Source: Oscillospiraceae bacterium
Lineage (GTDB): Bacteria; Bacillota; Clostridia; Oscillospirales; Oscillospiraceae
DNA: 5,067 nt
Assembly (NCBI GenBank): GCA_017480395.1
Contig: JAFVAS010000164.1
Coordinates: 1-5,067, forward strand
Reading direction: 5' to 3'
The notes beneath the pieces are model-generated. The model worked only from the letters and a program-made list of their open reading frames with translations. It was not told the DNA's origin and ran no database searches. Position 1 is the first letter of the stretch. Every line of letters begins with the position of its first letter. The position numbers and the translations under genes were made by a program. Positions 4,295 through 5,067 of this stretch are shown here, one piece after another.

Positions 4295-5032
4295 ATGTCC
4301 GGACATTCCAAGTGGCATAATATTCAGAAGACCAAGGGCGCGGCCGACGCCAAGCGCTCCGCCACCTTCACCAAGATCGCCAAGGAGATGATCGTCGCCG
4401 TCAAGCAGGGCGGCAGCGGCGACCCCAAGAACAACTCCCGCCTGGCCACCGTCGTCGCCAAGGCGAAGGCCGCCAACATGCCCAACGACAACATCAAGCG
4501 CACCATCGAGAAGGCCCTGGGCGCGGGCAGCACCGACAGCTACGAGTCCCTGACCTACGAGGGCTACGGCCCCTCCGGCGTGGCCGTCATCGTCGAGACG
4601 CTGACCGACAACCGCAACCGCACCGCCCCCAACATCCGCCATCTCTTTGACAAGTATAACGGCAACCTGGGCGCCACCGGCTGCGTCTCCTGGTCCTTTG
4701 ACCAGAAGGGCGTCATCGTCATCGACAACGAGGACGGCGACCTGGACGAGGATGAGGTCATGATGGCCGCCCTGGAGGCCGGCGCCGACGACCTGAAGAA
4801 CGAGGGCGACGTCTTCACCGTCTACACCGCGCCGGAGGCCTTTAACGATGTGGCCGCCGCGCTGGAGACCGCCGGGTTCACCTTCGTCTCCGCCCAGCTG
4901 GAGATGGTGCCCCAGACCTATGTCAAGCTCACCGACGAGAAGGACATCAAGAACATGACCAAGCTCATCGAGCTGCTGGAGGACGACGACGACGTCCAGA
5001 ACGTCTGGCACAACTGGGAGCAGGAGGACTGA
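4295..5032 (+). CDS. yebC: YebC/PmpR family protein (translation factor or transcriptional regulator)
   Basis: The 245-residue product is full length for the YebC/PmpR/TACO1 family. These cytoplasmic proteins were first described as DNA-binding regulators (PmpR, YebC) and more recently as ribosome-associated factors that relieve stalling at proline-rich stretches. The N-terminus MSGHSKWHNIQKTKGAADAK (1-20) is of the classical YebC type rather than the YeeI type, which begins MGRKWNNIK. Other family blocks are KAKAANMPNDNIKRTIEKA (56-74) and YEGYGPSGVAVIVETLTDNR (88-107). The middle and C-terminal domains (about 80-240) include GCVSWSFDQKGVI (129-141) and a terminal helix with an acidic run (Glu229-Asp233). 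The start is supported by AGGAGG 8 bp upstream. It has its own promoter. yebC commonly neighbours ruvC, so its position downstream of ruvCAB and four other genes suggests a rearranged neighbourhood. Confidence 0.96.
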   Translation: MSGHSKWHNIQKTKGAADAKRSATFTKIAKEMIVAVKQGGSGDPKNNSRLATVVAKAKAANMPNDNIKRTIEKALGAGSTDSYESLTYEGYGPSGVAVIVETLTDNRNRTAPNIRHLFDKYNGNLGATGCVSWSFDQKGVIVIDNEDGDLDEDEVMMAALEAGADDLKNEGDVFTVYTAPEAFNDVAAALETAGFTFVSAQLEMVPQTYVKLTDEKDIKNMTKLIELLEDDDDVQNVWHNWEQED

Positions 5033-5067
5033 CCCGGGCAGGAGCGAATAACAAGCCAGACCATGCA
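5033..5067. other. Start of the intergenic region after yebC
   Basis: Only 35 bases are present. I see no hairpin with a T tract. An ATG at 5063-5065 has its nearest purine-rich stretch (CAGGAG, 5039-5044) 18 bp away, too far for a normal ribosome binding site, so no gene is called. Confidence 0.5.

Noticed and set aside
4271..5011. 246-codon open frame on the - strand opposite yebC
   Set aside because: It mirrors the yebC reading frame, is a repetitive Val/Gly/Leu/Asp string and has no recognisable domain.
1..5067. CRISPR array, tRNA or rRNA gene, insertion sequence or attachment site
   Set aside because: I saw no regularly spaced long repeats, cloverleaf, transposase frame or terminal inverted repeats. 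The window is compact, colinear and housekeeping in character.

Overview
The window is a stretch of GC-rich bacterial chromosome with all genes on the + strand. Third codon positions are strongly G/C, and the AT-rich segments are short gaps that carry the promoters. Several things point to a low-abundance-of-AT Clostridia member (Bacillota), perhaps a gut Oscillospiraceae/Ruminococcaceae type: a sigma factor closely resembling Bacillus sigma-H, a Gram-positive type TrmK, a DUF1858 redox-disulfide protein, a zf-trcl type zinc-ribbon protein and strong AGGAGG ribosome binding sites. This placement is inferred from protein character only; no marker gene fixes the genus.

Layout. Positions 1-1942 hold the Holliday-junction resolvasome: the 3' end of ruvC (cut by the window edge), then ruvA and ruvB, closely spaced and apparently one operon. 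After a 153-bp AT-rich gap with a good vegetative promoter comes a sigma-H-like sigma factor gene (2096-2704). It is followed, across a gap with a strong hairpin, by a small protein with four CxxC motifs (2787-3065). Next is a self-contained transcription unit: a near-consensus promoter, a 66-residue DUF1858 protein (3212-3412) and a textbook intrinsic terminator (3423-3454). The tRNA m1A22 methyltransferase gene trmK follows directly (3473-4171), with no obvious promoter of its own. Another AT-rich gap contains a hairpin, a tandem 8-bp repeat and an extended -10 promoter. It leads into yebC (4295-5032), a YebC/PmpR family translation or regulatory factor. The last 35 bases hold no supportable feature.

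How the genes fit together. RuvA and RuvB branch-migrate Holliday junctions and RuvC cuts them. yebC is a frequent neighbour of ruvC in many bacteria, so its presence here some 2.3 kb beyond ruvB looks like a conserved neighbourhood opened by insertion or rearrangement. The sigma factor, zinc-ribbon protein, DUF1858 protein and TrmK between them have no obvious shared pathway.

I did not find a new multi-gene system. This is mostly conserved housekeeping DNA. The least understood parts are the two small cysteine-rich proteins and the structured AT-rich gaps: paired CTTGCAA-centred -35 regions, a hairpin after the sigma factor, and a recurring AATCGGG motif.
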